A stretch of 64,000 nt of DNA from Chlorobaculum sp. MV4-Y (GTDB lineage: Bacteria > Bacteroidota > Chlorobiia > Chlorobiales > Chlorobiaceae): NCBI RefSeq assembly GCF_025244685.1, contig NZ_CP104202.1:312323-376322 (forward strand). The letters run 5' to 3'. A program made the position numbers and the translations under genes. Positions 53,448 to 62,177 of this stretch are shown in pieces (the first letter of the stretch is position 1; each line of letters opens with the position of its first letter). The notes under the pieces are model-generated. The model did no database searches and was not told the DNA's origin. It worked only from the letters and a program-made list of their open reading frames with translations.

Positions 53448-54385
53448 ATGTTAAACACCCTTCAAATCTTGACCATCGTGCTCTCGGGGGCGGCTGTTGC
53501 CTCGGTTGTGCTCGCGTTGTACAATTGGGGGGTTGGCAATACCGTCAAAAAAGACTGAGCCAAATCGTTCGCCAGCGCTGGGCTTCGACCGACGCCAATG
53601 TGTCCAGGAAGCCGACGCCCCAAAAAGTGGCTAAGGTCATCGATATTCTCTCAAAACTTTCGCTCCCGGAAGAGGGCTGGCAAAACTCAATCGTTCGGAC
53701 CAGGTTTTTGCAGGCAGGTATTCGCAACAAAAACGCGCCTCTATACTACTATGCCGTTAAAACTCTGCTCACATTTGTGCTGCCGGTGGTGGTGTTTTTG
53801 TTCTTGCGTTTCACCCAACCCAAGCTCCCGTTTATTCTTCTCCTGCTTTTCGTGCTGCTCACAGCTGCGGCAGGCTATTACTTGCCCGAAATAGTGATGA
53901 GCTTTATCACGAAAAAACGTATCGAACGCATGCGCAACAGCCTGCCCGACATGCTGGAACTCATGGTTGTCTGCACCGAGTCAGGCATGAGTATCGACGC
54001 AGCCATAGCCCGTATATCTCAGGAAATGGCCCGAACCAACCCCGACCTTGCTCAGGAGTTTTATCTTTCGGGTCTTGAAATGCGCGCCGGTGCTACCCGC
54101 ATCGAAGCATTGCGCAACCTGGCACTGCGCACATCCCTTGAAGAACTGCATGACCTTGTTTCCATGCTCATACAGGCTGAAAAATTTGGTACCAGCATGG
54201 CAGAATCGTTACGTGTGCAGTCAGAAGTGATGCGCACAAAACGTATTCAGCGTGCCGAGGAGCTTGCCGCCAAAATTCCCGTCAAACTGGTGCTGCCGCT
54301 CGGCCTGTTTATTTTTCCGACACTTTTGATCGTGATGCTGGGGCCGGCAATCATTCAGTTGATTGATGTTTTGAAACATAAGTGA
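53448..54385 (+). pseudogene. tadC: Pilus platform protein TadC, frameshifted near the start
   Basis: A membrane protein with a T2SSF domain: MRNSLPDMLELMVVCTESGMS, AQEFYLSGLEMRAGATRIEAL, LVSMLIQAEKFGTSMAESLR and RAEELAAKIPVKLVLPLGLFIFPT. The uninterrupted frame begins with TTG 53525 (286 residues). However, ATG 53448 opens another frame encoding a typical N-terminal helix (MLNTLQILTIVLSGAAVASV and LALYNW). One extra G in the run of six at 53527-53532 would join them as NWGGWQYRQKRLSQ, giving a 312-residue protein of normal TadC length. It is either a consensus error, a true frameshift, or internal initiation at TTG without the first helix. Confidence 0.8.
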
Positions 54386-55107
54386 GTTTCAGCCCCATGG
54401 TACATGTTTTTTTAGCAGACTGGCCATGGTGGTTGGCTGGTGCATGGGTAGGACTGTGCCTGGTGCCCTTGGCCCGCATCATTCCGCGTAAGGTGTTGCT
54501 GTCTGCAAAAGCTCCCCTGTACGAATGGCAGGGCCCCGGTGGCGGCCTGGAGCAACCTGTTCCGAAGGTTCGACGCATTTGGGTACCGGTGGTCAACGCC
54601 GGTTTGTGGGCCTCTGCAGCCGATACCGCCAGCCAACCGGTATTCTGGGGCACGTTTCTGTGGGCCGTTTTGGCCAGCACGCTGCTTTTGCTTGCCCTCA
54701 TTGACTGGGACACCACTCTGCTGCCGGACTGGATTGTTCTTCCACTGGGTTTAGCGGGCCTCCTCAGCAGCTATGCTGGGTTTACCCGGCAAAGTCTGGC
54801 CGTCAGTGCAGCATCTGCTGTTGTAGTGCTGGGCCTGCTTGGCGGTTTTGCCTTGATATTCCATCGTATCAGGGGCGTCAGTGGTATCGGTGGCGGTGAC
54901 CTCAAACTTCTGGCAGCGCTGGCCGCCTGGTGGGGTCCTGACGGTGTGCTTTACGTGGTGGCGCTGGGCAGTGTGGTTACCGTAGTCTGGTATCTGGTGT
55001 GGCGACGCTTCAAAGGTCTGAGCCCCGAGGCAGAATGGCCATTTGGACCAGCTCTTGTGGTAGCCGCACTGGCGTGGGGCTTGTGGGCTGCTCATTACTC
55101 GACTTAG
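54382..55107 (+). CDS. cpaA: Prepilin peptidase, PilD-like without zinc motif
   Basis: A 241-residue polytopic membrane protein. The two catalytic aspartates are in LALIDWDTTLLPDWIVLPL and GIGGGDLKLLAALAAWWGPDG (the GxGD motif). It is longer than the usual ~160-residue TadV/CpaA because of an N-terminal part (APLYEWQGPGG to WVPVVNAGLW). That part recalls the PilD cytosolic domain but lacks the CxxC pairs. It would cleave the Flp and TadE leaders after glycine. GTG 54382 overlaps the tadC stop as GTGA; ATG 54397 is an alternative. Confidence 0.85.
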   Translation: MSFSPMVHVFLADWPWWLAGAWVGLCLVPLARIIPRKVLLSAKAPLYEWQGPGGGLEQPVPKVRRIWVPVVNAGLWASAADTASQPVFWGTFLWAVLASTLLLLALIDWDTTLLPDWIVLPLGLAGLLSSYAGFTRQSLAVSAASAVVVLGLLGGFALIFHRIRGVSGIGGGDLKLLAALAAWWGPDGVLYVVALGSVVTVVWYLVWRRFKGLSPEAEWPFGPALVVAALAWGLWAAHYST

Positions 55108-55213
55108 GTTGATTCTCCAAAAGTTAGTCAGCGTTCCTGCTCAACTGCATCTTCGTTTTCTCAGTATCATTTTGTTTTGAGTAATAATGGGCGATCACCC
55201 TTTTTTCAAATGG

Positions 55214-55242
55214 TTGACAGTACTGATATGATGTAGTATTTT
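55214..55242 (+). promoter_or_regulatory. Candidate promoter of the second Flp pilin
   Basis: TTGACA (55214-55219), a 17-base spacer, then TATTTT (55237-55242), 68 bases before the start codon. This is a near-consensus sigma-70 arrangement, suggesting separate transcription of this pilin. Confidence 0.55.
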
Positions 55243-55309
55243 TTTTAGGAAGTTCTTTATCAATTTCCAGACTCGAAAATTTTAGCAAATTTGATCGGGA
55301 GGTAACGCT

Positions 55310-55477
55310 ATGCGAATCAGACTCAACTCACAAAAGGGCGTAACCATGATCGAGTATGCATTGATTGCTGCTTTGATATCAACGGTTACGATTTTGGCTC
55401 TTTCGCAGGTAGGGCAAAATCTGGTAACTTTGCTTGGCAGTGTCGTAAACGCTTTTTCCAGTGCGCCTCCGAACTGA
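55310..55477 (+). CDS. Second, divergent Flp-type pilin precursor
   Basis: A 55-residue prepilin with gggagg (55297-55302) 7 bases before ATG 55310. A short 10-residue leader ends in SQKG. Cleavage before VTMIEYALIAALI leaves a 45-residue mature pilin ending FSSAPPN. The processing site and first 13 mature residues match the major pilin, but the rest differs (STVTILALSQVGQNLVTLLG) and the leader is much shorter. It could be a minor or alternative pilin. It lies after the peptidase gene with its own promoter-like sequence, so it may be regulated separately. Confidence 0.85.
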   Translation: MRIRLNSQKGVTMIEYALIAALISTVTILALSQVGQNLVTLLGSVVNAFSSAPPN

Positions 55478-55502
55478 CCGCCGTATTTATTGCTGCTGTC
55501 GG

Positions 55503-55520
55503 GTAATAAAACTTTATTAC
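55503..55520. repeat. Short perfect inverted repeat after the second flp
   Basis: gtaataaa and tttattac with two bases between. No T run follows, so it is not a classical terminator; it could be an operator or mRNA-end structure. Confidence 0.35.
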
Positions 55521-55698
55521 GGGAAAACTCTGAAAATTGCGTTCAGTTACCCCGCTACATGCGCAATATTCCGGTGATTCCTTTTTAGAAAATCAGATAT
55601 TTGTAAAGCAATTGGAGCCTCTAAAACAGGTCGGGAACTCTGTTTTTCTCAGTAAATCAGAATCCGTAGCACATTATTGCTGAATCGAAACAGATACC

Positions 55699-56922
55699 AT
55701 GAAATCAGATAAGCATTGGCTGAATCGGGAGCGCCTTACTGTTTATCCCCGCATTTTTCTGGCTCTGTTCCTTATCCTTGGCCTGGTTTGGGCTCTGATG
55801 TCGAAAAATATGCTTGACATTAAAGGAAAACCGCTTGGATATGACTTTATGACATTCTGGGCTGCATCGCATCTTGCATTGACAGGCCATGCTCAGGATG
55901 CCTACAAAATACCCTTACTTTCAAAGGCTCAGCAACTTGCCGTACCGGCTTCAAAAGTTGCCTACGCATGGTTCTACCCGCCGCCGTTCCACCTTGTTGT
56001 GCTGCCTCTGGCGTTACTGCCATATATGGCAGCATACTGGGCCTTCATGTTGTCAACGCTAGGCGGCTATCTTCTGGTGTTGCGCCGCATTGTTCAGGGC
56101 CGCACGGCGATGTGGTGTTTGGTGGCATTCTCCGGATTATGGATAAACTTTTTTTGCGGCCAGAACGGATTCCTGACTGCATCACTTGCTGGCTTGGCAC
56201 TGCTCACCGTTGATCGCCGCCCGATTCTTGCTGGAGTGTTCATCGGCCTGCTTGCCATCAAACCGCATCTTGCGATGCTCTTTCCGGTAGCGTTACTTGC
56301 TATTGGCGCCTGGCGTACTCTGATAACCGCGGCCATGACGGCGATCACCTTTATGGCCATTGGCACGGCAACCCTCGGAACCGCCGTGCTGAAGGGCTGG
56401 CTCGTAAGTCTTGGTTATGCTCGACTGTTTCTGGAAAACGGCTCTCTTCGTTGGGTGAAAATGCCATCTGTGTTTGTGTTCATGCGTTTGCTCGGTATGC
56501 CCGTCTCCTGGGCGTACATTGCCCATTGTGCCGTTGCCATGGCGGCAGTAATCGTCGTCTGGCGCATCTGGCACCACTGTCGGAACCGGGAGCTTCGTAA
56601 CGCAGCCCTGATGACGGCAACGTTTCTGGTCAGCCCGTACGTCTTTGATTATGACCTGACATGGCTGGCTTTTCCCATCGCCTGGCTGGCATTGGACGGT
56701 CTGCGCAACGGCTGGCTGCGTGGTGAGCGCGAAGTGCTCGTGGTTGCGTGGTTGTCGCCGTTGCTGATGGCCGTGATCGCTGAAGCGTTGAAAGTGCAGA
56801 TAGGGCCATTCGTGCTATGTAGCCTGTTGTGGATGACGTATCGTCGGGCAACGGCCGCTGCATCGATGACTGGCGCTCTGGCAAGCGACAGCCATGCAGA
56901 TCAGTTCGAGACTGTACCGTAA
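55699..56922 (+). CDS. GT87/DUF2029-like membrane glycosyltransferase, array copy 1
   Basis: A 407-residue polytopic protein with about ten hydrophobic helices. A short cytoplasmic start (HWLNRERL) leads to helix 1. The first external loop has GYDFMTFWAASHLALTGHAQ with Asp49, which matches the position of the catalytic aspartate of GT-C family 87 enzymes. WFYPPPFHLVVLPLALLPY follows. The central GLLAIKPHLAMLFPVALL and the late VSPYVFDYDLTWLAFPIAW are near-invariant across the array. Such enzymes use polyprenyl-phosphate sugars outside the membrane; donor and acceptor here are unknown. It is the only copy without the conserved atgccggaaaaa segment before its start, so it probably marks the array's left edge. 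Confidence 0.85.
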   Translation: MKSDKHWLNRERLTVYPRIFLALFLILGLVWALMSKNMLDIKGKPLGYDFMTFWAASHLALTGHAQDAYKIPLLSKAQQLAVPASKVAYAWFYPPPFHLVVLPLALLPYMAAYWAFMLSTLGGYLLVLRRIVQGRTAMWCLVAFSGLWINFFCGQNGFLTASLAGLALLTVDRRPILAGVFIGLLAIKPHLAMLFPVALLAIGAWRTLITAAMTAITFMAIGTATLGTAVLKGWLVSLGYARLFLENGSLRWVKMPSVFVFMRLLGMPVSWAYIAHCAVAMAAVIVVWRIWHHCRNRELRNAALMTATFLVSPYVFDYDLTWLAFPIAWLALDGLRNGWLRGEREVLVVAWLSPLLMAVIAEALKVQIGPFVLCSLLWMTYRRATAAASMTGALASDSHADQFETVP

Positions 56923-56997
56923 AAGGAGCTTGCCTCGCTTGACTCAGGAAAACACTTCGACGATGCCGAAAAAATCGGAATACGCAAGAGAGAGACC

Positions 56998-58203
56998 ATG
57001 AAAACAGACGCGCACTGGCTGAATCGGGAGCGCCTCACCATGTATCCCCGCATCTTTCTGGCAGTATTCCTTGTATTTGGTTTGCTGTGGCTTTTTTTGT
57101 TGAAAAATATGTCTGACCTAAAATGGGTGCCGTTTGGTGCCGATTTTATTACATTCTGGGCAGCATCTCATCTTGCCTTAACAGGGCATGCCTCAGACGC
57201 CTACAACATTCGCGTACTCTTCAAGGCTCAGCAAATTGCTGTGCCAGCATCGCAAAGCATTTATGCATGGTTTTACCCACCGTCGTTCTACCTTGTTGTT
57301 TTGCCTTTGGCGTTGCTCCCGTATCTGGCAGCATACTGGGCCTTCATGTTGTCAACGCTGGGCTGCTATCTTTTGGTGTTGCGCCGCATCTTTCGCGGCA
57401 ACACGGCGATGTGGTGTCTCGCTTCGTTTTCCGGATTGTGGTTAAACCTCTTTTGCGGCCAGAATGCATTCCTGACTGCGGCGCTTGCCGGCGCGGCTCT
57501 TCTCACCATTGAACGGCGGCCTTTCCTGGCCGGGTTGTTCATCGGCCTGCTTGCCATCAAACCGCATCTTGCGATGCTCTTTCCGGTGGCATTACTCGCA
57601 ATTGGTGCGTGGCGCACCCTGATAACCGCCGCTGTGACGGCAATCACGTTTATGGCTATTGGTACGGTAACTCTTGGAACCGCTGTGCTGAAGGCATTTC
57701 TCGCGAGTCTTGGTGATGCGCGATTAGTAGTGGAATATGGAACCCTTGCCTGGAAGAAAATGCCCTCGGTATTTGCTTTCATGCGTCTGCTCGGAACACC
57801 CGTCACGTGGGCTTATGCTATTCATTTTGTCGTTGCTGTGATGGCCGTGATCGTTGTCTGGCGCGTCTGGCGTCATTGCCGGAACCGGAACCTGCGCGGC
57901 GCAGCCCTGATGACGGCAACCTTTCTGGTCAGCCCGTACGTGTTAGATTATGACCTGGCCTGGTTGGCCTTTCCGATTGCCTGGCTGGCATTGGATGGTC
58001 TGCGCACCGGCTGGCTGCGTGGTGAGCGCGAAGTGCTGGTCGCTGCCTGGTTGCTGCCGTTACTTTTGGCCCCGATAGCTGGAGCTCTAAAATTGCAGAT
58101 AGGGCCATTCGTGCTGTGTAGCCTGTTGTGGATGACGTATCGTCGTGCAACGGCCGCTGCATCGATGACTGGCGCTCTGGCAAGCGACAGCCATGCAGAT
58201 TAG
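56998..58203 (+). CDS. GT87-like glycosyltransferase, array copy 2 (slightly shortened)
   Basis: A 401-residue paralog with Asp49 in GADFITFWAASHLALTGHA. Its last ~110 bases and the spacer after it closely match copy 1. A C-to-T change, however, makes TAG at 58201 where copy 1 has CAG, removing six C-terminal residues (QFETVP). The external segments IRVLFKAQQIAVPASQSIYA and VVEYGTLAWKKMPSVF differ from the other copies. A 12-codon open frame (from ATG 56960) ends in a TGA that overlaps this start as ATGA. Confidence 0.85.
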   Translation: MKTDAHWLNRERLTMYPRIFLAVFLVFGLLWLFLLKNMSDLKWVPFGADFITFWAASHLALTGHASDAYNIRVLFKAQQIAVPASQSIYAWFYPPSFYLVVLPLALLPYLAAYWAFMLSTLGCYLLVLRRIFRGNTAMWCLASFSGLWLNLFCGQNAFLTAALAGAALLTIERRPFLAGLFIGLLAIKPHLAMLFPVALLAIGAWRTLITAAVTAITFMAIGTVTLGTAVLKAFLASLGDARLVVEYGTLAWKKMPSVFAFMRLLGTPVTWAYAIHFVVAVMAVIVVWRVWRHCRNRNLRGAALMTATFLVSPYVLDYDLAWLAFPIAWLALDGLRTGWLRGEREVLVAAWLLPLLLAPIAGALKLQIGPFVLCSLLWMTYRRATAAASMTGALASDSHAD

Positions 58204-58293
58204 TTCGAGACTGTACCATAGGAGCTTGCCTCGCTTGACTCAGGAAAACACTTCGACGATGCCGGAAAAATCGGAATACGCAAGAGAGAGACC

Positions 58294-59511
58294 ATGAAAA
58301 CAGACGCGCACTGGCTGAATCGGGAGCGCCTTACTATGTATCCCCGCATCTTTCTGGCTGGATTTTTTGTGTTTGGCTTAGGGTGTGTTTTTATCGCAAA
58401 AAAAATGTTTGACCTGAATGGGATACCGTTTGGTGCTGATTTTATCACATTCTGGGGTGCCTCGCATCTCGCCCTGACAGGGCATGCTCAGGACGCTTAC
58501 AACAATTCCCTGCTGTTAAAGGCTGAACAACTGGTAATACCGGCATTCAGGTTTAATTATATATGGTACTACCCGCCGTCGTTCTACCTTCTTGTGTTGC
58601 CTTTGGCTTTACTGCCGTACGTGGCAGCTTATTGGACCTTCATGCTCTCAACGCTGTGGGGTTATCTTCTGGTGTTTCGCCGCATCATCCGTGGCAAGAT
58701 GGCGATGTGGTGTCTGGCCGCTTTTTCCGGATTGTGGGTAAACCTCATTTGCGGCCAGAACGGCTTCCTGACCGCAGCAATTGCCGGTGCGGCTCTCCTC
58801 ACCGTTGAGCGGCGTCCTTTCCTGGCCGGGTTGTTCATCGGCCTGCTCGCCATCAAACCGCATCTTGCGATGCTCTTTCCGGTAGCGTTACTTGCTATTG
58901 GCGCGTGGCGAACCCTGATTACTGCTGCCCTGACGGCGATCACCTTCATGGCCATTGGCACGGCAACCTTGGGAACCGCTGTGCTGAAGGCATTTCTCGC
59001 GAATCTCGGCTATGCGCGTCTGTTTCTGGAAAACGGAGGTCTTCCGTGGAAGAAAATGCCCTCGATGTTTGTCTTTTTGCGTCTGCTCGGAACACCCGTC
59101 ACGTGGGCTTATGCTATTCATTTTGTCGTTGCTGTGATGGCCGTGATCGCCGTCTGGCGCGTCTGGCGTCATTGCCGGAACCGGAACCTGCGCGGCGCAG
59201 CCCTGATGACGGCAACCTTTCTGGTCAGCCCGTACGTGTATGATTATGACCTGGCATGGCTGGCCTTCCCGATTGCCTGGCTGGCATTGGACGGGTTGCG
59301 CTCCGCCTGGCTGCAAGGGGAGCGTGAAGTGCTTGTGGCGGCATGGTTGTTTCCGGTACTCATGATACCAATAGCTGAAGCGGTGAAAGTGCAGATAGGG
59401 CCGCTGGTGCTTGGCAGCCTGTTGTGGATGACGTATCGTCGGTCAGCAGTATCGATGACGGACGTTACGGCAACTGACGGCCATGCAGCGCAATTCGACA
59501 TGGCACCATAG
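58294..59511 (+). CDS. GT87-like glycosyltransferase, array copy 3
   Basis: A 405-residue paralog. The first ~20 residues equal those of copy 2 except one position, and the block 59080-59239 is almost identical to copy 2. The external segment NSLLLKAEQLVIPAFRFNYI is its own. Asp49 is conserved in GADFITFWGASHLA. The C-terminal tail SAVSMTDVTATDGHAAQFDM differs from copies 1 and 2. As in copy 2, a 12-codon upstream frame ends at an overlapping ATGA. Confidence 0.85.
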   Translation: MKTDAHWLNRERLTMYPRIFLAGFFVFGLGCVFIAKKMFDLNGIPFGADFITFWGASHLALTGHAQDAYNNSLLLKAEQLVIPAFRFNYIWYYPPSFYLLVLPLALLPYVAAYWTFMLSTLWGYLLVFRRIIRGKMAMWCLAAFSGLWVNLICGQNGFLTAAIAGAALLTVERRPFLAGLFIGLLAIKPHLAMLFPVALLAIGAWRTLITAALTAITFMAIGTATLGTAVLKAFLANLGYARLFLENGGLPWKKMPSMFVFLRLLGTPVTWAYAIHFVVAVMAVIAVWRVWRHCRNRNLRGAALMTATFLVSPYVYDYDLAWLAFPIAWLALDGLRSAWLQGEREVLVAAWLFPVLMIPIAEAVKVQIGPLVLGSLLWMTYRRSAVSMTDVTATDGHAAQFDMAP

Positions 59512-59587
59512 GAACTTTCCTTAATTGAATCTGGAAAATACTTCGACGATGCCGGAGAAATCGAAATATGAGATAGGCAGAGAGACC

Positions 59588-60808
59588 ATGAAAGCAGATT
59601 CACACTGGCTGAATCGGGAGCGCCTCATATTTTATCCTCGTATTTTTCTGTTGCTTTTGCTTGCAATTGGCTTAAAGCTGTTTTTGAGGTCGAAAAATAC
59701 GGTTGACCTTTCTGGTCAACCGTTTGGTTACGACTTCATCACATTCTGGGGTGCCTCGCATCTTGCCTTGACAGGTCATGCTCAGGATGCCTACAGTATT
59801 CCCTTACTCTTCAAGGCTGAGCAACTTGCACAACCGGCATCGAAAATCGCTTATCCATGGTACTATCCTCCTTCGTTCCATCTTGTTGTGCTGCCGCTGG
59901 CGTTACTGCCGTACATAGCTGCATACTGGACCTTCATATTATCAACGCTGGGCGGCTATCTTCTGGTGTTGCGCCGCATTATCCACGGCAACATTGCGAT
60001 GTGGTGTCTGGCTGCATTCTCCGGATTGTGGATGAACTTTTTTCATGGTCAGAACGGCTTTCTGACCGCGGCCATCGCCGCTGCGGCACTTCTCAGCGTT
60101 GAGCGACGGCCTGTTCTGGCAGGAGTGCTTATCGGCCTGCTTGCCATCAAGCCGCATCTTGCAATTCTTTTCCCTGTAGCGTTACTCGCAATTGGTGCTT
60201 GGCGGACTTTGATAACAGCCGCCGTGGCGGCGATCACATTTATGGCCATTGGTACGGTAACTCTTGGAACCGCTGTCCTGAAGGCGTTTTTCGCGAGTCT
60301 TGGTTATGCGCGATTATTTCTGGAAAACGAATCTCTTGCATGGAGGAAAATGCCCTCGGTGTTTGCGTTTCTGCGCCTGCTCGAAATGCCTGTCACGTGG
60401 GCGTATGTTGTCCATTGTATCGTTGCAGCGGTGGCGGTGATCGCCGTCTGGCAGGTCTGGCGTCATTGCCGGAACCGGAACCTGCGCGGCGCAGCCCTGA
60501 TGACGGCAACCTTTCTGGTCAGTCCGTACGTGTTTGATTATGACCTGGCCTGGTTGGCCTTTCCGATTGCCTGGCTGGCACTGGATGGTCTGCGCACCGG
60601 CTGGCTGCGCGGTGAACGTGAAGTGCTCGTGGCAGTGTGGTTGCTGCCGTTGCTGATGAGCCCTATAGCCGGGGCTCTAAAATTTCAGATAGGCCCGCTG
60701 GTGCTTTGCAGCCTGTTGTGGATGACGTATCGTAGAGCAGCAGCAGCCCCGATGACGGGCACTACGACAGATGAAGGCCACGCGGATCAGATCGGGACTT
60801 TTGCGTAG
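59588..60808 (+). CDS. GT87-like glycosyltransferase, array copy 4
   Basis: A 406-residue paralog from ATG 59588 (MKADSHWLNRERLIFYPRIF). An in-frame ATG at 59549 would add MPEKSKYEIGRET. The catalytic-loop aspartate is in GYDFITFWGASHLALTGHA. The segment GLWMNFFHGQNGFLTAAIAA and the tail TTTDEGHADQIGTFA are distinctive. Its 3' end overlaps the earliest possible start of copy 5. Confidence 0.85.
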   Translation: MKADSHWLNRERLIFYPRIFLLLLLAIGLKLFLRSKNTVDLSGQPFGYDFITFWGASHLALTGHAQDAYSIPLLFKAEQLAQPASKIAYPWYYPPSFHLVVLPLALLPYIAAYWTFILSTLGGYLLVLRRIIHGNIAMWCLAAFSGLWMNFFHGQNGFLTAAIAAAALLSVERRPVLAGVLIGLLAIKPHLAILFPVALLAIGAWRTLITAAVAAITFMAIGTVTLGTAVLKAFFASLGYARLFLENESLAWRKMPSVFAFLRLLEMPVTWAYVVHCIVAAVAVIAVWQVWRHCRNRNLRGAALMTATFLVSPYVFDYDLAWLAFPIAWLALDGLRTGWLRGEREVLVAVWLLPLLMSPIAGALKFQIGPLVLCSLLWMTYRRAAAAPMTGTTTDEGHADQIGTFA

Positions 60809-60887
60809 GTGGCAATTGTCTTCCCCGACTCAGGTAAATACTTCGATGATGCCGGAAAAATTCGAATTCGAGAGAGATAAAGGTTTC

Positions 60888-62108
60888 ATGAAAGCACACA
60901 CACACTGGCTGAATCGGGAGCGCCTCAAAGTTTATTCCGGCTTGATTCTCGCTCTGTTCCTTATCTACAGCGCTGGGAGCGTTTATTATTCAAAAAATTT
61001 GGTTAACACAAGCGGGGTCCCGCTTGGTATTGACTTTATCACATTCTGGGGTGCCTCGCATCTTGCCCTGACAGGACATGCTCAGGATGCCTATAACAGT
61101 TCCTTGCTTTTCAAGGCCCAGCAACTTGCCGTGCCTGCATCGAAAATCCCTTATCTATGGTTCTACCCGCCGTCGTTCTACCTTGTTGTGCTTCCACTGG
61201 CGCTACTGCCGTACCTGGCAGCATATTTGACCTTCATGCTGTCAACGCTGGGCGGCTATCTTCTGGTATTGCGCCGCATCGTCCGGGGCAGGGCGGCGAT
61301 GTGGTGTCTGGCCGGTTTCTCCGGGTTGTGGATGAACTTTTATGACGGCCAAAACGGCTTCTTGACTGCGGCAATCGCCGGCGCGGCACTGCTTGGCGTT
61401 GATCGACGGCCTGTCCTGGCCGGGTTGTTCATCGGCCTGCTTGCCATCAAACCGCATCTTGCGATGCTCTTTCCGGTGGCACTACTCGCCATTGGCGCAT
61501 GGCGCACCCTGATAACGGCCGCCGTGACGGCGATCACGTTTACGGTTATTGGCACGGCAACTTTCGGAACCGCTGTGCTGAAAGCATTTCTCGCGAGTCT
61601 TGGCTATGCGCGTCTGTTTATGGAAAACACACCTCCTCTCTGGGATAAAATGCCCTCGGTGTTTGCATTCCTGCGCATGTTCGGAATGCCTGTCGCATGG
61701 GCGTATGCTGTTCATTGTGTCGTTGCTATGGCGGCCGTGATTGCTGTATGGCATGTGTGGCGCCATTGCCAAAACCGGAACCTGCGTAACGCAGCCCTGA
61801 TGACGGCAACGTTTCTGGTCAGCCCGTACGTATTTTATTACGACCTGGCATGGCTGGCCTTTCCGATTGCTTGGCTGGCATTGGACGGGTTGCGCAACGG
61901 CTGGCAGCGTGGTGAGCGTGAAGTTCTGGTTGCGGCCTGGCTGCTGCCGTTACTGATGATTCCGATAGCCGGATTTCTAAAATTACAGATAGGGCCGCTG
62001 GTGCTTTGCAGTCTGTTGTGGATTACGTATCGTCGTGCAACGAAAGCAGCGATGACGGGCGATACAGCAAGCGATGCCTGTGAAGATCAGTTCGAGACTG
62101 TACAGTAA
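60888..62108 (+). CDS. GT87-like glycosyltransferase, array copy 5
   Basis: A 406-residue paralog from ATG 60888. In-frame starts further upstream (ATG 60849 encoding MPEKFEFERDKGF, and 60771 inside copy 4) are possible. The aspartate lies in GIDFITFWGASHLALTGHAQ. The stretch 61254-61481 is identical to copy 6 at 227 of 228 positions by eye, whereas their first 60 codons and loop segments differ widely. The external loop reads LFMENTPPLWDKMPSVF. Confidence 0.85.
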   Translation: MKAHTHWLNRERLKVYSGLILALFLIYSAGSVYYSKNLVNTSGVPLGIDFITFWGASHLALTGHAQDAYNSSLLFKAQQLAVPASKIPYLWFYPPSFYLVVLPLALLPYLAAYLTFMLSTLGGYLLVLRRIVRGRAAMWCLAGFSGLWMNFYDGQNGFLTAAIAGAALLGVDRRPVLAGLFIGLLAIKPHLAMLFPVALLAIGAWRTLITAAVTAITFTVIGTATFGTAVLKAFLASLGYARLFMENTPPLWDKMPSVFAFLRMFGMPVAWAYAVHCVVAMAAVIAVWHVWRHCQNRNLRNAALMTATFLVSPYVFYYDLAWLAFPIAWLALDGLRNGWQRGEREVLVAAWLLPLLMIPIAGFLKLQIGPLVLCSLLWITYRRATKAAMTGDTASDACEDQFETVQ

Positions 62109-62177
62109 GCGATTTTTTTTCTGGAAAACACTTCGACAATGCCGGAAAAATCCGAACACGCAAGAGAGAGAAAGACC

